Part shown: positions 1 to 10,922 of the stretch, in pieces
Layout of the letters: each line of letters opens with the position of its first letter
Position numbering within the stretch: position 1 is the first letter of the stretch
NCBI RefSeq assembly: GCF_000003605.2
Contig: NW_003114407.1
Coordinates: 1-20,427, forward strand
Direction of reading: 5' to 3'
Length of the DNA stretch: 20,427 bases
DNA from: Saccoglossus kowalevskii
Taxonomy: Eukaryota > Hemichordata > Enteropneusta > Harrimaniidae
Position numbers and translations under genes: made by a program
The notes under the pieces: model-generated
The model's database searches: none
What the model was told of the DNA's origin: nothing
Seen by the model: the letters and a program-made list of their open reading frames with translations, nothing else

Positions 1-457
1 CAGTCCCAAATTAAAATTGGGTGAGACATTCCAGTCCCCACAAATAATTATACTCAAATTCCCGAAGTCATCCAGGATATTTCTGTATTTCTTGGTAAAA
101 AGTTGGATTGTCCTCATTGGGGCCATAAATGGTACCCAATGTGAACCGTTGTGAATGAAAAGTTAAATCGAGAAATAGAAAATTACCACCAGCGTCGCCT
201 CTACATTTATGTATCGTATATTCATCAACTTTGTTAAAAAAAATTCCCACACCTCGGGAATTACTTCGATACGCACTAAAAAAACACTTCTGCCCCCATT
301 CCGATTCCCATATATCCTCGTCCCCGATTTTGCAGTGTATATCTTGCAAACAATAAATATTAAAATCTTTGTTTTTTAACCAACAGAAAACATCCCTTCG
401 TTTTTCTGGAGTAGAGCACCCCTGAACGTTTAACGACAATACTTTCAAATCACTCAT
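1..457 (-). pseudogene. LINE ORF2, N-terminal endonuclease domain, frameshifted and cut by the window edge
   Basis: ORF2 proteins nick target DNA and reverse-transcribe the element's RNA. Only the start of the endonuclease/exonuclease/phosphatase fold is present. The ATG at 457-455 is the natural start, since an in-frame TAA lies just upstream at 466-464. Diagnostic motifs in the first 129 codons are LNVQG (residues 9-13, with the metal-site Asn10), LQDIH (37-41, acidic metal ligand as Asp where Glu is commoner), SRGVGIFF (67-74) and TIYGPN (109-114). The frame ends at a TGA at 70-68. In the next frame, from about 75 to position 1, similarity continues without a stop and includes the catalytic-loop motif GDWN (39-28). 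One extra base at 75/76, in a CC pair, explains the break. This copy is therefore probably inactive, unless the extra base is a sequencing error. The reverse transcriptase would lie outside the window. Confidence 0.82.
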
Positions 458-517
458 TATAATTTACATATGGTATTTTCCTATAACATAACCCCACACT
501 AAAACTTAAAGCCATCC

Positions 518-668
518 ACTTACAAAAAAAACACAAAAACCACAAAGAAACAAAAAAGTAAAATCGAACAAAGTAAGAAAAGAAAGGGGAAAAACTCTCC
601 CCTCCACCAAAAAGGCAGATGAAAATAAAAAACCAAGAACAAAAACGCACTGCTGGTTGAAAAAAGGC
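518..668 (-). other. T-rich (pyrimidine) tract just upstream of ORF2
   Basis: On the minus strand this stretch is dominated by runs of T broken by G and C, including an eight-T run near 524-531 and a GGTGGAGGGG patch near 598-607. It lies 60 to 210 bases upstream of the ORF2 ATG. It could be part of the element's inter-ORF leader, or the decayed end of another inserted sequence. There is no direct evidence of function. Confidence 0.4.
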
Positions 669-971
669 TCTAATTTAAATAAGAGCAGTATCAAGTTGTT
701 TTGTTGTTGCTAGTCTCACTATGAAAACTTAATCTAATATAAACCTGCGACTAAAATGTTTGATTCGCCAAGTTCACGAGAAGTTTTACTCTGAAAAGTT
801 TAAACAGATTTTAGAACGCATTGCGAATCTTTTTCTTTTCTTTTGCAGCCAAAGCTGCTTTCCAAACTAAAGCATTTTAAATAGCGTAATTTACGTTTTG
901 CAGTATTAATATTTCCCCTGATTTTTAAAGCATAGAACAATGACATACAATTAACTGTATCACGTGATTCC

Positions 972-985
972 GTGTAATATTACAC
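972..985. repeat. perfect 14-bp palindrome GTGTAATATTACAC
   Basis: The 14 bases are exactly self-complementary and lie six bases after a CACGTG hexamer (961-966), itself a palindrome. Nothing nearby gives it a role. AT-rich DNA throws up such sites by chance, so this is recorded as structure only. Confidence 0.5.
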
Positions 986-1166
986 CCAGCAGCTATGCTA
1001 TTTTGTTGCACAAATATGGCATAATACGTATGCAATAAAACAGAAAAGGCGTGTAACTAAAAAGTAACATAAAGTCGGTTAAATAATATATGTATATGTA
1101 TACTTAATATTACTCAATGAGAAAAAGGATATTAATCTCAATCTTCCAACTACCAGTTGTACCCGA

Positions 1167-1240
1167 TCAACCTTTATCAAGTTCACAAAGCATGTTGGTC
1201 AACTGCTGAACTCCATTGTTGTCACCTGCATGAATAAGTG
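1167..1240 (-). other. possible short terminal exon (acceptor-like site plus 23 open codons)
   Basis: On the minus strand the sequence TGTTCTTTTCAG (1252-1241) resembles a 3' splice acceptor with a pyrimidine tract. After it a frame, entered two bases in, encodes LIHAGDNNGVQQLTNMLCE (first 19 of 23 residues) and ends at TGA (1169-1167). The composition is balanced and unlike the AT-rich surroundings, and the residue pattern resembles one helical-hairpin (PPR- or TPR-like) repeat. No upstream exon can be identified here. This is inference from appearance only; chance is quite possible for 23 codons. Confidence 0.15.
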
Positions 1241-1316
1241 CTGAAAAGAACAGCGTACAGCTGGATATGAAATACGCAAATAGTTTTCTCGCTACACAGA
1301 TAAAGTTATGAAATGT

Positions 1317-1322
1317 TTTATT
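1317..1322 (-). promoter_or_regulatory. AATAAA polyadenylation-type hexamer overlapping the ORF1 stop
   Basis: The minus strand reads AATAAA at 1322-1317, overlapping the TAA stop of ORF1 (1320-1318). It matches the metazoan poly(A) signal. If used, it would end transcripts before ORF2, so it may be coincidental. Confidence 0.2.
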
Positions 1323-2208
1323 CTTTAAATATTTTTAGTTGTCCATCTTCCCGGTACTTTATTATTGCTGGATAGGCGATAAACGGTCGCGAATCTGGTT
1401 TTTCACTTTTCAATTTCCGTAGCATCGGCAACACATTTTTGCGAGCGGCCCGAGTAGCAGCACAGAAATCTTCTGATATAAACACACTATTTCCTTTATA
1501 CGGCTTATTTGACAAACACTTTGCCGCATTACGGCGTACATTCTCCTTAGACTGGAAACGTAGAAATGACACATAAATGGGACGAACTCTATCTCTCCTA
1601 GTCGTAAAAGTCGGAGTCCTGTGGGCCCGTTCAATTTGTATGCTCCCGTCTAGCTTCATGTGATTCTTAATAAAATCTTGAATGAATTCTACACAATTTG
1701 GTCCTTCTGCCATTTCAGGAATATTGTAGAAGATTAAGTTATTGCGGCGCAGCCTATCATCTAAATCATCTTGACGGGTTCTCAATTTACTACCTTCACT
1801 TTTACTAACCTTGTCCATTTTCAAGTCGTTAATCTCAGCATGTGCGTGTTCTAGAGACTTCGTCAAGTCCACCTGTTCTCCACGTAAATTGACTAGTTCA
1901 CTCTCTATTTCTTCTAATTTCAAGAATTTATCCTCAATTTTATCCAGTCTACATAATATTAAATCCAATTTTTCGGAATCTGTCAGTTTCGGTCTCTCCA
2001 TACTGCTAGTAGTATGCATGGCAATTTCTTCGTCACTTTCTACACGACGTGCCTTGCGGGGTGCTCCATCCATCTGTGGACTAATGACGTCATCAATATG
2101 GCTGTCAATCCCTGTCGACTCACCAACAGGACTGCGGATATCCCTTGGACATTTCTTTCCTGTTTCACGGACATTCCCAGCCAAATTTGGATCTTCACTC
2201 CCGGACAT
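1318..2208 (-). CDS. LINE ORF1 protein (coiled coil, RRM-like, C-terminal RNA-binding domain)
   Basis: The product is 296 aa and uses the first ATG in the frame (2208-2206); an in-frame TGA sits only four codons upstream. Layout: residues 1-70 are polar and probably disordered, with a basic patch RKARR (51-55). Residues about 75-152 form heptad-rich helix, such as LDLILCRLDKIEDKFLKLEE (81-100), expected to be a coiled coil. Residues about 156-235 are an RRM-like domain with the typical entry RRNNLIFYNIPE (154-165), then IERAHRTP (192-199) and RPIYVSFLRF (209-218). Residues about 240-296 form a basic C-terminal domain with ATRAARKNVLPMLRKLK (251-267). This order matches L1-type ORF1 (Transposase_22-like) proteins, which oligomerise, coat the element RNA and act as nucleic-acid chaperones. 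The frame is intact, which suggests a fairly young copy, although ORF2 is broken. Confidence 0.88.
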   Translation of the reverse strand: MSGSEDPNLAGNVRETGKKCPRDIRSPVGESTGIDSHIDDVISPQMDGAPRKARRVESDEEIAMHTTSSMERPKLTDSEKLDLILCRLDKIEDKFLKLEEIESELVNLRGEQVDLTKSLEHAHAEINDLKMDKVSKSEGSKLRTRQDDLDDRLRRNNLIFYNIPEMAEGPNCVEFIQDFIKNHMKLDGSIQIERAHRTPTFTTRRDRVRPIYVSFLRFQSKENVRRNAAKCLSNKPYKGNSVFISEDFCAATRAARKNVLPMLRKLKSEKPDSRPFIAYPAIIKYREDGQLKIFKE

Positions 2209-2323
2209 CACTAACAATCACTTATTAGCACGTTATTTCGTTATAATTGTCACAGGTATTTAAAAAAAAATAGAACTCGACGAAACTAGCACGGTGTCTG
2301 GTGTTACCTAAAACCGGCGCATG
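2209..2323 (-). promoter_or_regulatory. presumed 5' leader of the LINE
   Basis: This is the 115 bp between the ORF1 ATG and the first base that matches the satellite. On the minus strand it begins with a GC-containing stretch (CGCCGG, about 2318-2313), then has a run of nine T (about 2271-2263). LINE 5' ends often carry an internal promoter, but no recognisable element is seen. The leader shows no similarity to the 51-bp unit, so the array does not look like copies of it. Confidence 0.4.
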
Positions 2324-2856
2324 CTGAATCTGACAGTGATGTGCAAGACATGCAAACACTACTGAGAAGTTACACTGAACCTGACAGTGACATGGGAGAC
2401 AAGCGAATACTACTGAGAAACTACACTGAATCTGACAGTGACATGGGAAACATGCCAACACAACTGAGAAGTTACACTGAACCTGACAGTGACATGGGAG
2501 AGCAGCGAATACTACTGAGAAACTACACTGAATCTGACAGTGACATGGGAGACATGCAAACACTACTGAGATGTTACACTTAACCTGACAGTGACATGGG
2601 AGACAAGCGAATACTACTGAGAAACTACACTGAATCTGACAGTGATGTGCAAGACATGCAAACACTACTGAGAAATTACACTGAACCTGACAGTGACATG
2701 GGAGACATGCAAACACTACTGAGAAACTACACTGAATCTGACAGTGATGTGCAAGACATGCAAACACTACTGAGATGTTACACTGAACCTGAGAGTGAAA
2801 TGGGAGACATGCAAACACAACTAAGAAGTTACACTGAACCTGACAGTGGCATGGGA

Positions 2857-3060
2857 GACATGCGAATACTACTGAGAATTTACAGTGAACCTGACAGTGA
2901 CATGGGAGACAAGCGAATACTACTGAGAATTTACAGTGAACCTGACAGTGACATGGGAGACAAGCGAATACTACTGAGAATTTACAGTGAACCTGACAGT
3001 GACATGGGAGACAAGCGAATACTACAGAGAATTTACAGTGAACCTGACAGTGACATGGGA
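2857..3060. repeat. run of four C-type units
   Basis: Four consecutive units carry GAGAATTTACAGTG (plus-frame RIYSEPDSDMG); the fourth also has CTACAGAG in place of CTACTGAG. The next unit (3061) begins GACAAGTGA. The same module, two to four C units followed by the GACAAGTGA unit, recurs from 5408, 6632, 8003, 8921, near 12150, near 14450, near 15470 and near 18570, so it marks the higher-order repeat. C units lack the internal CACTG/CAGTG inverted repeat that A and B units have. Confidence 0.85.
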
Positions 3061-4794
3061 GACAAGTGAATACTACTGAGAAACTACACTGAATCTGACA
3101 GTGACATGGGAGACATACAAACACAACTCAGAAGTTACACTGAACGTGACAGTGACATGGGAGACAAGCGAATACTACTGAGAAACTACACTGAAACTGA
3201 CAGTGATGTGCAAGACATGCAAACACTACTGAGAAGTTACACTGAACCTGACAGTGACATGGGAGACATGCAAACACAACTGAGAAACTACACTGAATCT
3301 GACAGTGACATGGGAGACATGCAAACACTACTGAGAAGACACACTTAACCTGACAGTGACATGGGAGACAAGCGAATACTACTGAGAAACTACACTGAAT
3401 CTGACAGTGATGTGCAAGACATGCAAACACTACTGAGAAGTTACACTGAACCTGACAGTGACATGGGAGACATGCAAACACTACTGAGAAACTACACTGA
3501 ATCTGACAGTGATGTGCAAGACATGCAAACACTACTGAGAAGTTACACTGAACCTGACAGTGACATGGGAAACATGCAAACACAACTGAGAAACTACACT
3601 GAATCTGACAGTGACATGGGAGACATGCAAACACTACTGATAAGTTACACTGAACCTGACAGTGACATGGGAGACAAGCGAACACTACTGAGAAACTACA
3701 CTGAATCTGACAGTGATGTGCAAGACATGCAAACACTACTGAGAAGTTACACTGAACCTGACAGTGACATGGGAGACATGCAAACACTACTGAGAAACTA
3801 CACTGAATCTGACAGTGATGTGCAAGACATGCAAACACTACTGAGAAGTTACACTGAACCTGACAGTGACATGGGAGACAAGCGAATACTACTGAGAAAC
3901 TACACTGAATCTGACAGTGACATGGGAGACATGCAAACACTACTGAGAAGTCACACTTAACCTGACAGTGACATGGGAGACAAGCGAATACTACTGAGAA
4001 ACTACACTGAATCTGACAGTGATGTGCAAGATATGCAAACACTACTGAGAAGTTACACTGAACCTGACAGTGACATGGGAGACATGCAAATACTACTGAG
4101 AAACTACACTGAATCTGACAGTGACATGGGAGACATGCAAACACTACTGAGAAGTTACACTGAACCTGACAGTGACATGGGAGACAAGCGAATACTACTG
4201 AGAAACTACACTGAAACTGACAGTGATGTGCATGACATGCAAACACTACTGAGAAGTTACACTGAACCTGACAGTGACATGGGAGACATGCAAACACTAC
4301 TGAGAAACTACACTGAATCTGACAGTGATGTGTAAGACATGAAAACACTACTGAGAAGTTACACTGAACCTGACGGTGACATGGGAGACAAGCGAATACT
4401 ACTGAGAAACTACACTGAATCTGACAGTGACATGGGAGACATGCAAACACTACTGAGAAGTTACACTGAAACTGACAGTGACATGGGAGACAAGCGAATA
4501 ATACTGAGAAACTACACTGAATCTGACAGTGATGTGCAAGACATGCAAACACTACTGAGAAGTTACACTGAACCTAACAGTGACATGGGAGACATGCAAA
4601 CACAACTGAGAAACTACACTGAATCTGACAGTGACATGGGAGACATGCAAACACTACTGATAAGTTACACTGAACCTGACAGTGACATGGGAGACAAGCG
4701 AACACTACTGAGAAACTACACTGAATCTGACAGTGATGTGCAAGACATGCAAACACTACTGAGAAGTCACACTTAACCTGACAGTGACATGGGA

Positions 4795-6733
4795 GACAAG
4801 CAAATACTACTGAGAAACTACACTGAATCTGACAGTGATGTTCAAGACATGCAAACACTACAGAGATGTTTACACTGAACCTGACAGTGACATGGGAGAC
4901 ATGCAAACACTACTGAGAAACTACACTGAATCTGACAGTGATGTGCAAGACATGCAAACACTACTGATAAGTTACACTGAACCTGACAGTGACATGGGAG
5001 ACATGCAAACACAACTGAGAAACTACACTGAATCTGACAGTGATGTGTAAGACATGCAAACACTACTGAGAAGTTACACTGAACCTGACAGTGACATGGG
5101 AGACAAGCGAATACTACTGAGAAACTACACTGAATCTGACAGTGACATGGGAGACATGCAAACACTACTGAGAAGTTACACTGAAACTGACAGTGACATG
5201 GGAGACAAGCGAATAATACTGAGAAACTACACTGAATCTGACAGTGATGTGCAAGACATGCAAACACTACTGAGAAGTTACACTGAACCTGACAGTGACA
5301 TGGGAGACATTCAAACACAACTAAGAAGTTACACTGAACCTGACAGTGACATGGGAGACATGCAAATACTACTGAGAAGTTACACTGAATCTTACAGTGA
5401 TATGGGAGACAAGCGAATACTACTGAGAATTTACAGTGAACCTGACAGTGACATGGGAGACAAGCGAATACTACTGAGAATTTACAGTGAACCTGACAGT
5501 GACATGGGAGACAAGTGAATACTACTGAGAAACTACACTGAATCTGACAGTGACATGGGAGACATGCAAACACAACTGAGAAGTTACACTGAACCTGACA
5601 GTGACATGGGAGACAAGCGAATACTACTGAGAAACTACACTGAAACTGACAGTGATGTGCAAGACATGCAAACACTACTGAGAAGTTACACTGAACCTGA
5701 CAGTGACATGGGAGACAAGCGAATACTACTGAGAAACTACACTGAATCTGACAGTGACATGGGAGACAAGCGAATACTACTGAGAAACTACACTGAATCT
5801 GACAGTGATGTGCAAGACATGCAAACACTACTGAGAAGTTACACTGAACCTGACAGTGACATGGGAGACATGCAAATACTACTGAGAAACTACACTGAAT
5901 CTGACAGTGATGTGCAAGACATGCAAACACTACTGAGAAGTTACACTGAACCTGACAGTGACATGGGAGACATGCAAACACAACTGAGAAACTACACTGA
6001 ATCTGACAGTGATGTGTAAGACATGCAAACACTACTGAGAAGTTACACTGAACCTGACAGTGACATGGGAGACAAGCGAATACTACTGAGAAACTACACT
6101 GAATCTGACAGTGACATGGGAGACATGCAAACACTACTGAGAAGTTACACTTAACCTGACAGTGAGATGGGAGACAAGCGAATACTACTGAGAAACTACA
6201 CTGAATCTGACAGTGATGTGCAAGACATGCAAACACTACTGAGAAGTTAAACTGAACCTGACAGTGACATGGGAGACATGCAAACACAACTGAGAAACTA
6301 CACTGAATCTGACAGTGATGTGTAAGACATGCAAACACTACTGAGAAGTTACACTGAACCTGACAGTGACATGGGAGACAAGCGAATACTACTGAGAAAC
6401 TACACTGAATCTGACAGTGACATGGGAGACATGCAAACACTACTGAGAAGTTACACTGAAACTGACAGTGACATGGGAGACAAGCGAATAATACTGAGAA
6501 ACTACACTGAATCTGACAGTGATGTGCAAGACATGCAAACACTACTGAGAAGTTACACTGAACCTGACAGTGACATGGGAGACATTCAAACACAACTAAG
6601 AAGTTACACTGAACCTGACAGTGACATGGGAGACAAACGAATACTACTTAGAATTTACAGTGTACCTGACAGTGACATGGGAGACAAGCGAATACTACTG
6701 AGAATTTACAGTGAACCTGACAGTGACATGGGA
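4795..6733. repeat. higher-order block I, copy a (paired with 11523-13664)
   Basis: Unit order and private variants match the second copy. The shared order is: a GACAAGCAAATAC unit with GATGTTCAAG, then a CTGATAAG unit, a unit ending GATGTGTAAG, the GAATAATACTG unit, a GACATTCAAAC unit, two C units, the GACAAGTGA unit, and a GACATGCAAATAC unit. The offset is 6728 bp, changes to 6727 at the 1-bp insertion near 4868, then grows by whole 51-bp steps as the second copy gains units. Confidence 0.8.
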
Positions 6734-7446
6734 GACAAGCGAATACTACTGAGAATTTACAGTGAACCTGACAGTGACATGGGAGACAAGTGAATACTAC
6801 TGAGAAACTACACTGAATCTGACAGTGACATGGGAGACATGCAAACACTACTGAGAAGTTACACTGAACCTGACAGTGACATGGGAGACCAGCGAATACT
6901 ACTGAAAACTACACTGAAACTGACAGTGATGTGCAAGACATGCAAACACTACTGAGAAGTTACACTGAACCTGACAGTGACATGGGAGACATGCAAACAC
7001 TACAGAGAAACTAAACTGAATCTGAAAGTGATGTGCAAGACATGCAAACACTACTGAGAAGTTACACTGAACCTGACAGTGACATGGGAGACAAGCGAAT
7101 ACTACTGAGAAACTACACTGAATCTGACAGTGACATGGGAGACATGCAAACACTACTGAGAAGTTACACTTAACCTGACAGTGAGATGGGAGACAAGCGA
7201 ATACTACTGAGAAACTACACTGAATCTGACAGTGATGTGCAAGACATGCAAACACTACTGAGAAGTTACACTGAACCTGACAGTGATATGGGAGACAAGC
7301 GAATACTACTGAGAATTTACACTGAATCTGACAGTGACATGGGAGACATGCAAACACTACTGAGAAGTTACACTGAACCTGACAGTGACATGGGAGACAA
7401 GTGAATACTACTGAGAAACTACACTGAATCTGACAGTGACATGGGA

Positions 7447-8206
7447 GACATGCAAACACTACTGAGAAGTTACACTGAACCTGACAGTGACATGGGAGAC
7501 AAGCGAATACTACTGAGAAACTACACTGAAACTGACAGTGATGTGCAAGACATGCAAACACTACTGAGAAGTTACACTGAACCTGACAGTGATATGGGAG
7601 ACATGCAAACACTACTGAGAAACTACACTGAATCTGACAGTGATGTGCAAGACATGAAAACACTACTGAGAAGTTTCACTGAACCTGACAGTGACATGGG
7701 AGACAAGCGAATACTACTGAGAAATTACACTGAGTCTGACAGTGGGAGACATGCAAACACAACTGAGATGTTACACTTAACCTGACAGTGACATGGGAGA
7801 CAAGCGAATACTACTGAGAAACTACACTGAATCTGACAGTGATGTGCAAGACATGCAAACACTACTGAGAAGTTACACTGAACCTGACAGTGACATGGGA
7901 GACATGCAAACACTACTGAGAAACTACACTGAACCTGACAGTGACATGGGAGACATGCGAATACTACTGAGAAGTTACACTGAATCTTACATTGACATGG
8001 GAGACAAGCGAATACTACTGAGAATTTACAGTGAACCTGACAGTGACATGGGAGACAAGCGAATACTACAGAGAATTTACAGTGAATCTGACAGTGACAT
8101 GGGAGACTAGCGAATACTACTGAGAATTTACAGTGAACCTGACAGTGACATGGGAGACAAGTGAATACTACTGATAAACTACACTGAAACTGACATTGAC
8201 ATGGGA
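7447..8206. repeat. higher-order block II, copy a (paired with 18814-19624)
   Basis: This block shares three rare events with the copy 11.4 kb away. They are a 5-bp deletion giving TCTGACAGTGGGAGAC near 7738-7753, the unit with TCTTACATTGACATGG, and GACTAGCGAATAC at 8105. The offset is 11367 bp before, and 11418 after, one extra unit in the second copy. Independent origin of all three is implausible. Confidence 0.88.
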
Positions 8207-10922
8207 GACATGCAAACACTACTGAGAAGTTACACTGAACCTGACAGTGACATTGGAGACATGCAAACACTACTGAGAAACTACACTGAATCTGACAGTG
8301 ATGTGCAAGACATGCAAACACTACTGAGAAGTTACACTGAACCTGACAGTGACATGGGAGACAAGCGAATACTACTGAGAAAGTACACTGAACCAGACAG
8401 TGACATGGGAGACAAGCGAATACTACTGAGAAACTACACTGAATCTGACAGTGACATGGGAAACATGCAAACACAACTGAGAAGTTACACTGAACCAGAC
8501 AGTGACATGGGAGACAAGCGAATACTACTGAGAAACTACACTGAATCTGACAGTGACACGGGAGACATGCAAACACTACTGAGATGTTACACTTAACCTG
8601 GCAGTGACATGGGAGACAAACGAATACTACTGAGAAACTACACTGAATCTGACAGTGATGTGCAAGACATGCAAACACTACTGAGAAGTTACACTGAACC
8701 TGACAGTGACATGGGAGACACGCAAACACTACTGAGAAACTACACTGAATCTGACAGTGATGTGCAAGACATGCAAACACTACTGAGATGTTACACTGAA
8801 CCTGACAGTGAAATGGGAGACATGCAAACACAACTAAGAAGTTACACTGAACCTGACAGTGACATGGGAGACATGCGAATACTACTGAGAAGTTACACTG
8901 AATCTTACATTGACATGGGAGACAAGCGAATACTACTGAGAATTTACAGTGAACCTGACAGTGACATGGGGGACAAGCGAATACTACAGAGAATTTACAG
9001 TGAACCTGACAGTGACATGGGAGACAAGCGAATACTACTGAGAATTTACAGTGAACTTGACAGTGACATGGGAGACAAGTGAATACTACTGAGAAACTAC
9101 ACTGAATCTGACAGTGACATGGGAGACAAGCGAATACTACTGAGAAACTACACTGAAACTGACAGTGATGTGCAAGACATGCAAACACTACTGAGAAGTT
9201 ACACTGAACCGGACAGTGACATGGGAGACAAGCGAATACTACTGAGAAACTACACTGAATCTGACAGTGACATGGGAGACATGCAAACACTACTGAGAAG
9301 TTACACTGAACCTGACAGTGACATGGGAGACAAGCGAATACTACTGAGAAACTACACTGAAACTGACAGTGATGTGCAAGACATGCAAACACTACTGAGA
9401 AGTTACACTGAACCTGACAGTGACATGGGAGACATGCAAACACTACTGAGAAACTACACTGAATCTGACAGTGATGTGCAACACATGCAAACACTACTGA
9501 GAAGTTACACTGCACCTGACAGTGACATGGGAGACAAGCGAATACTACTGAGAAACTACACTGAATCTGACAGTGACATGGGAAACATGCAAACACAACT
9601 GAGAAGTTACACTGAACCAGACAGTGACATGGGAGACAAGCGAATACTACTGAGAAACTATACTGAATCTGACAGTGATATGGGAGACATGCAAACACTA
9701 CTGAGATGTTACACTTAACCTGACAGTGACATGGGAGACAAGCGAATACTACTGAGAAACTACACTGAAACTGACAGTGATGTGCAAGACATGCAAACAC
9801 TACTGAGAAGTTACACTGAACCTGACAATGACATGGGAGACATGCAAACACTACTGAGAAACTACACTGAATCTGACAGTGATGTGCAAGACATGAAAAC
9901 ACTACTGAGAAGTTACACTGAACCTGACAGTGACATGGGAGACAAGCGAATACTACTGAGAAACTACACTGAATCTGACAGTGACATGGGAGACATGCAA
10001 ACACTACTGAGAAGTTACACTGAACCTGACAGTGACATGGGGGACAAGCGAATACTACTGAGAAACTACACTGAAACTGACAGTGATGTGCAAGACATGC
10101 AAACACTACTGAGAAGTTACACTGAACCTGACAGTGACATGGGAGACATGCAAACACTACTGAGAAACTACACTGAATCTGACAGTGATGTGCAAAACTT
10201 GCAAACACAACTGAGAAGTTACACTGAACCTGACAGTGACATGGGAGACAAGCGAATACTACTGAGAAACTACACTGAATCTGACAGTGACATGGGAAAC
10301 ATGCAAACACAACTGAGAAGTTACACTGAACCAGACAGTGACATGGGAGACAAGCGAATACTACTGAGAAACTACACTGAATCTGACAGTGACATGGGAG
10401 ACATGCAAACACTACTGAGATGTTACACTTAACCTGACAGTGACATGGGAGACAAGCGAATACTAATGAGAAACTACACTGAATCTGACAGTGATGTGCA
10501 AGACATGCAAACACTACTGAGAAGTTACACTGAACCTGACAGTGACATGGGAGACATGCAAACACTACTGAGAAACTACACTGAATCTGACAGTGATGTG
10601 CAAGACATGCAAACACTAATGAGATGTTACACTGAACCTGACAGTGAAATGGGAGACATGCAAACACAACTAAGAAGTTACACTGAACCTGACAGTGACA
10701 TGGGAGACATGCGAATACTACTGAGAAGTTACACTGAATCTTACATTGACATGGGAGACAAGCGAATACTACTGAGAATTTACAGTGAACCTGACAGTGA
10801 CATGGGAGACAAGCGAATACTACTGAGAAACTACACTGAATCTGACAGTGACATGGGAGACAAGCAAACACTACAGAGATGTTACACTGAACCTGACTGT
10901 GAAATGGGAGACATGCAAACAC
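7725..10922 (-). other. longest open frame inside the array (about 1065 codons), unproven as a gene
   Basis: On the minus strand this frame repeats a 17-residue unit of the form FSVVFACLPCHCQVQCN, with alternates such as FSVVFACLAHHCQIQCS. It is rich in Cys, His, Val and Phe. There is no ATG at its start (the first usable codon is GTG), no signal peptide and no unique flanking domain. It ends at the 5-bp deletion near 7744, and upstream it ends at the 1-bp insertion near 11131. It stays open because 51 is a multiple of three and the unit has no stop in this frame, so length alone is not evidence. Similar frames lie at 3128-4552, 4842-6593, 11086-13473, 14650-15666 and 16753-17859. In favour: four subtype differences are silent in this frame. 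I recognise no protein family. Confidence 0.2.
8615..9022. repeat. higher-order block III, copy a (paired with 10451 onward)
   Basis: The unit order is B, A, an A/B recombinant, a GAGATGTTAC unit ending AGTGAAATGGG, a CAACTAAG unit, a TCTTACATTGAC unit, then C-type units. It is repeated exactly 1836 bp (36 units) later, at 10451. Related starts appear after about 2580 and about 20164. A TGTTACACTTAACC unit precedes each. Confidence 0.75.

Larger units (their letters stand above)
458..1317. other. AT-rich stretch between LINE ORF1 and ORF2, no convincing gene
   Basis: This 860-bp interval separates the ORF1 stop from the ORF2 start. It is AT-rich and full of stops in all frames. Its part nearest ORF2 is pyrimidine-rich on the LINE sense strand. 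The rest (about 670-1140) is plain AT-rich sequence with TA-rich runs (about 1083-1105) and one perfect 14-bp palindrome. A short open segment at 1167-1240 is listed separately. Most L1/Tx1-like elements have overlapping or closely spaced ORFs, so a gap this long is odd. It may be an insertion, a remnant of another element, or host DNA between two LINE fragments. Small ORFs here (for example antisense to 450-650, rich in Phe) reflect T-rich composition and are not genes. Confidence 0.6.
1..2323 (-). mobile_element. non-LTR (LINE, L1/Tx1-like) retrotransposon, incomplete at the window's left edge
   Basis: Seen: two ORFs in LINE order on the minus strand. An ORF1-type nucleic-acid-binding protein (1318-2208) is followed downstream by the start of an endonuclease-bearing ORF2 (457 down to 1). 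A leader of about 115 bp separates ORF1 from the 51-bp satellite. Known: L1/Tx1-type elements carry an ORF1 (coiled coil, RRM, C-terminal domain) and an ORF2 (apurinic-type endonuclease, reverse transcriptase) and move by target-primed reverse transcription. Inference: this is one element whose reverse transcriptase and 3' end lie left of position 1. The 860-bp gap between the ORFs is longer than usual, so two abutting copies or an insertion between the ORFs remain possible. No target-site duplication can be assessed because one end is outside the window. The right boundary is set only by where satellite similarity begins. Confidence 0.75.

Noticed and set aside
450-694. Hydrophobic Phe-rich small ORFs on the minus strand before ORF2
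   Set aside because: They result from T-rich sequence; the residues are mostly F, L, S and C with no signal or membrane-protein pattern beyond composition.
975-983. TAATATTAC, the nonanucleotide of rolling-circle origins in geminivirus-like replicons
   Set aside because: It is not in the loop of a GC-rich stem, there are no iterons and no Rep gene, and it is simply the core of a 14-bp AT-rich palindrome.
1410-2263. ORFs at 1410-1634 (minus, another frame), 1811-2263 and 2014-2214 (plus)
   Set aside because: They overlap the well-supported LINE ORF1 in other frames or antisense and show no domain features.
2209-2323. LINE 5' leader as the ancestral source of the 51-bp unit
   Set aside because: I see no shared sequence between the leader and any unit subtype.
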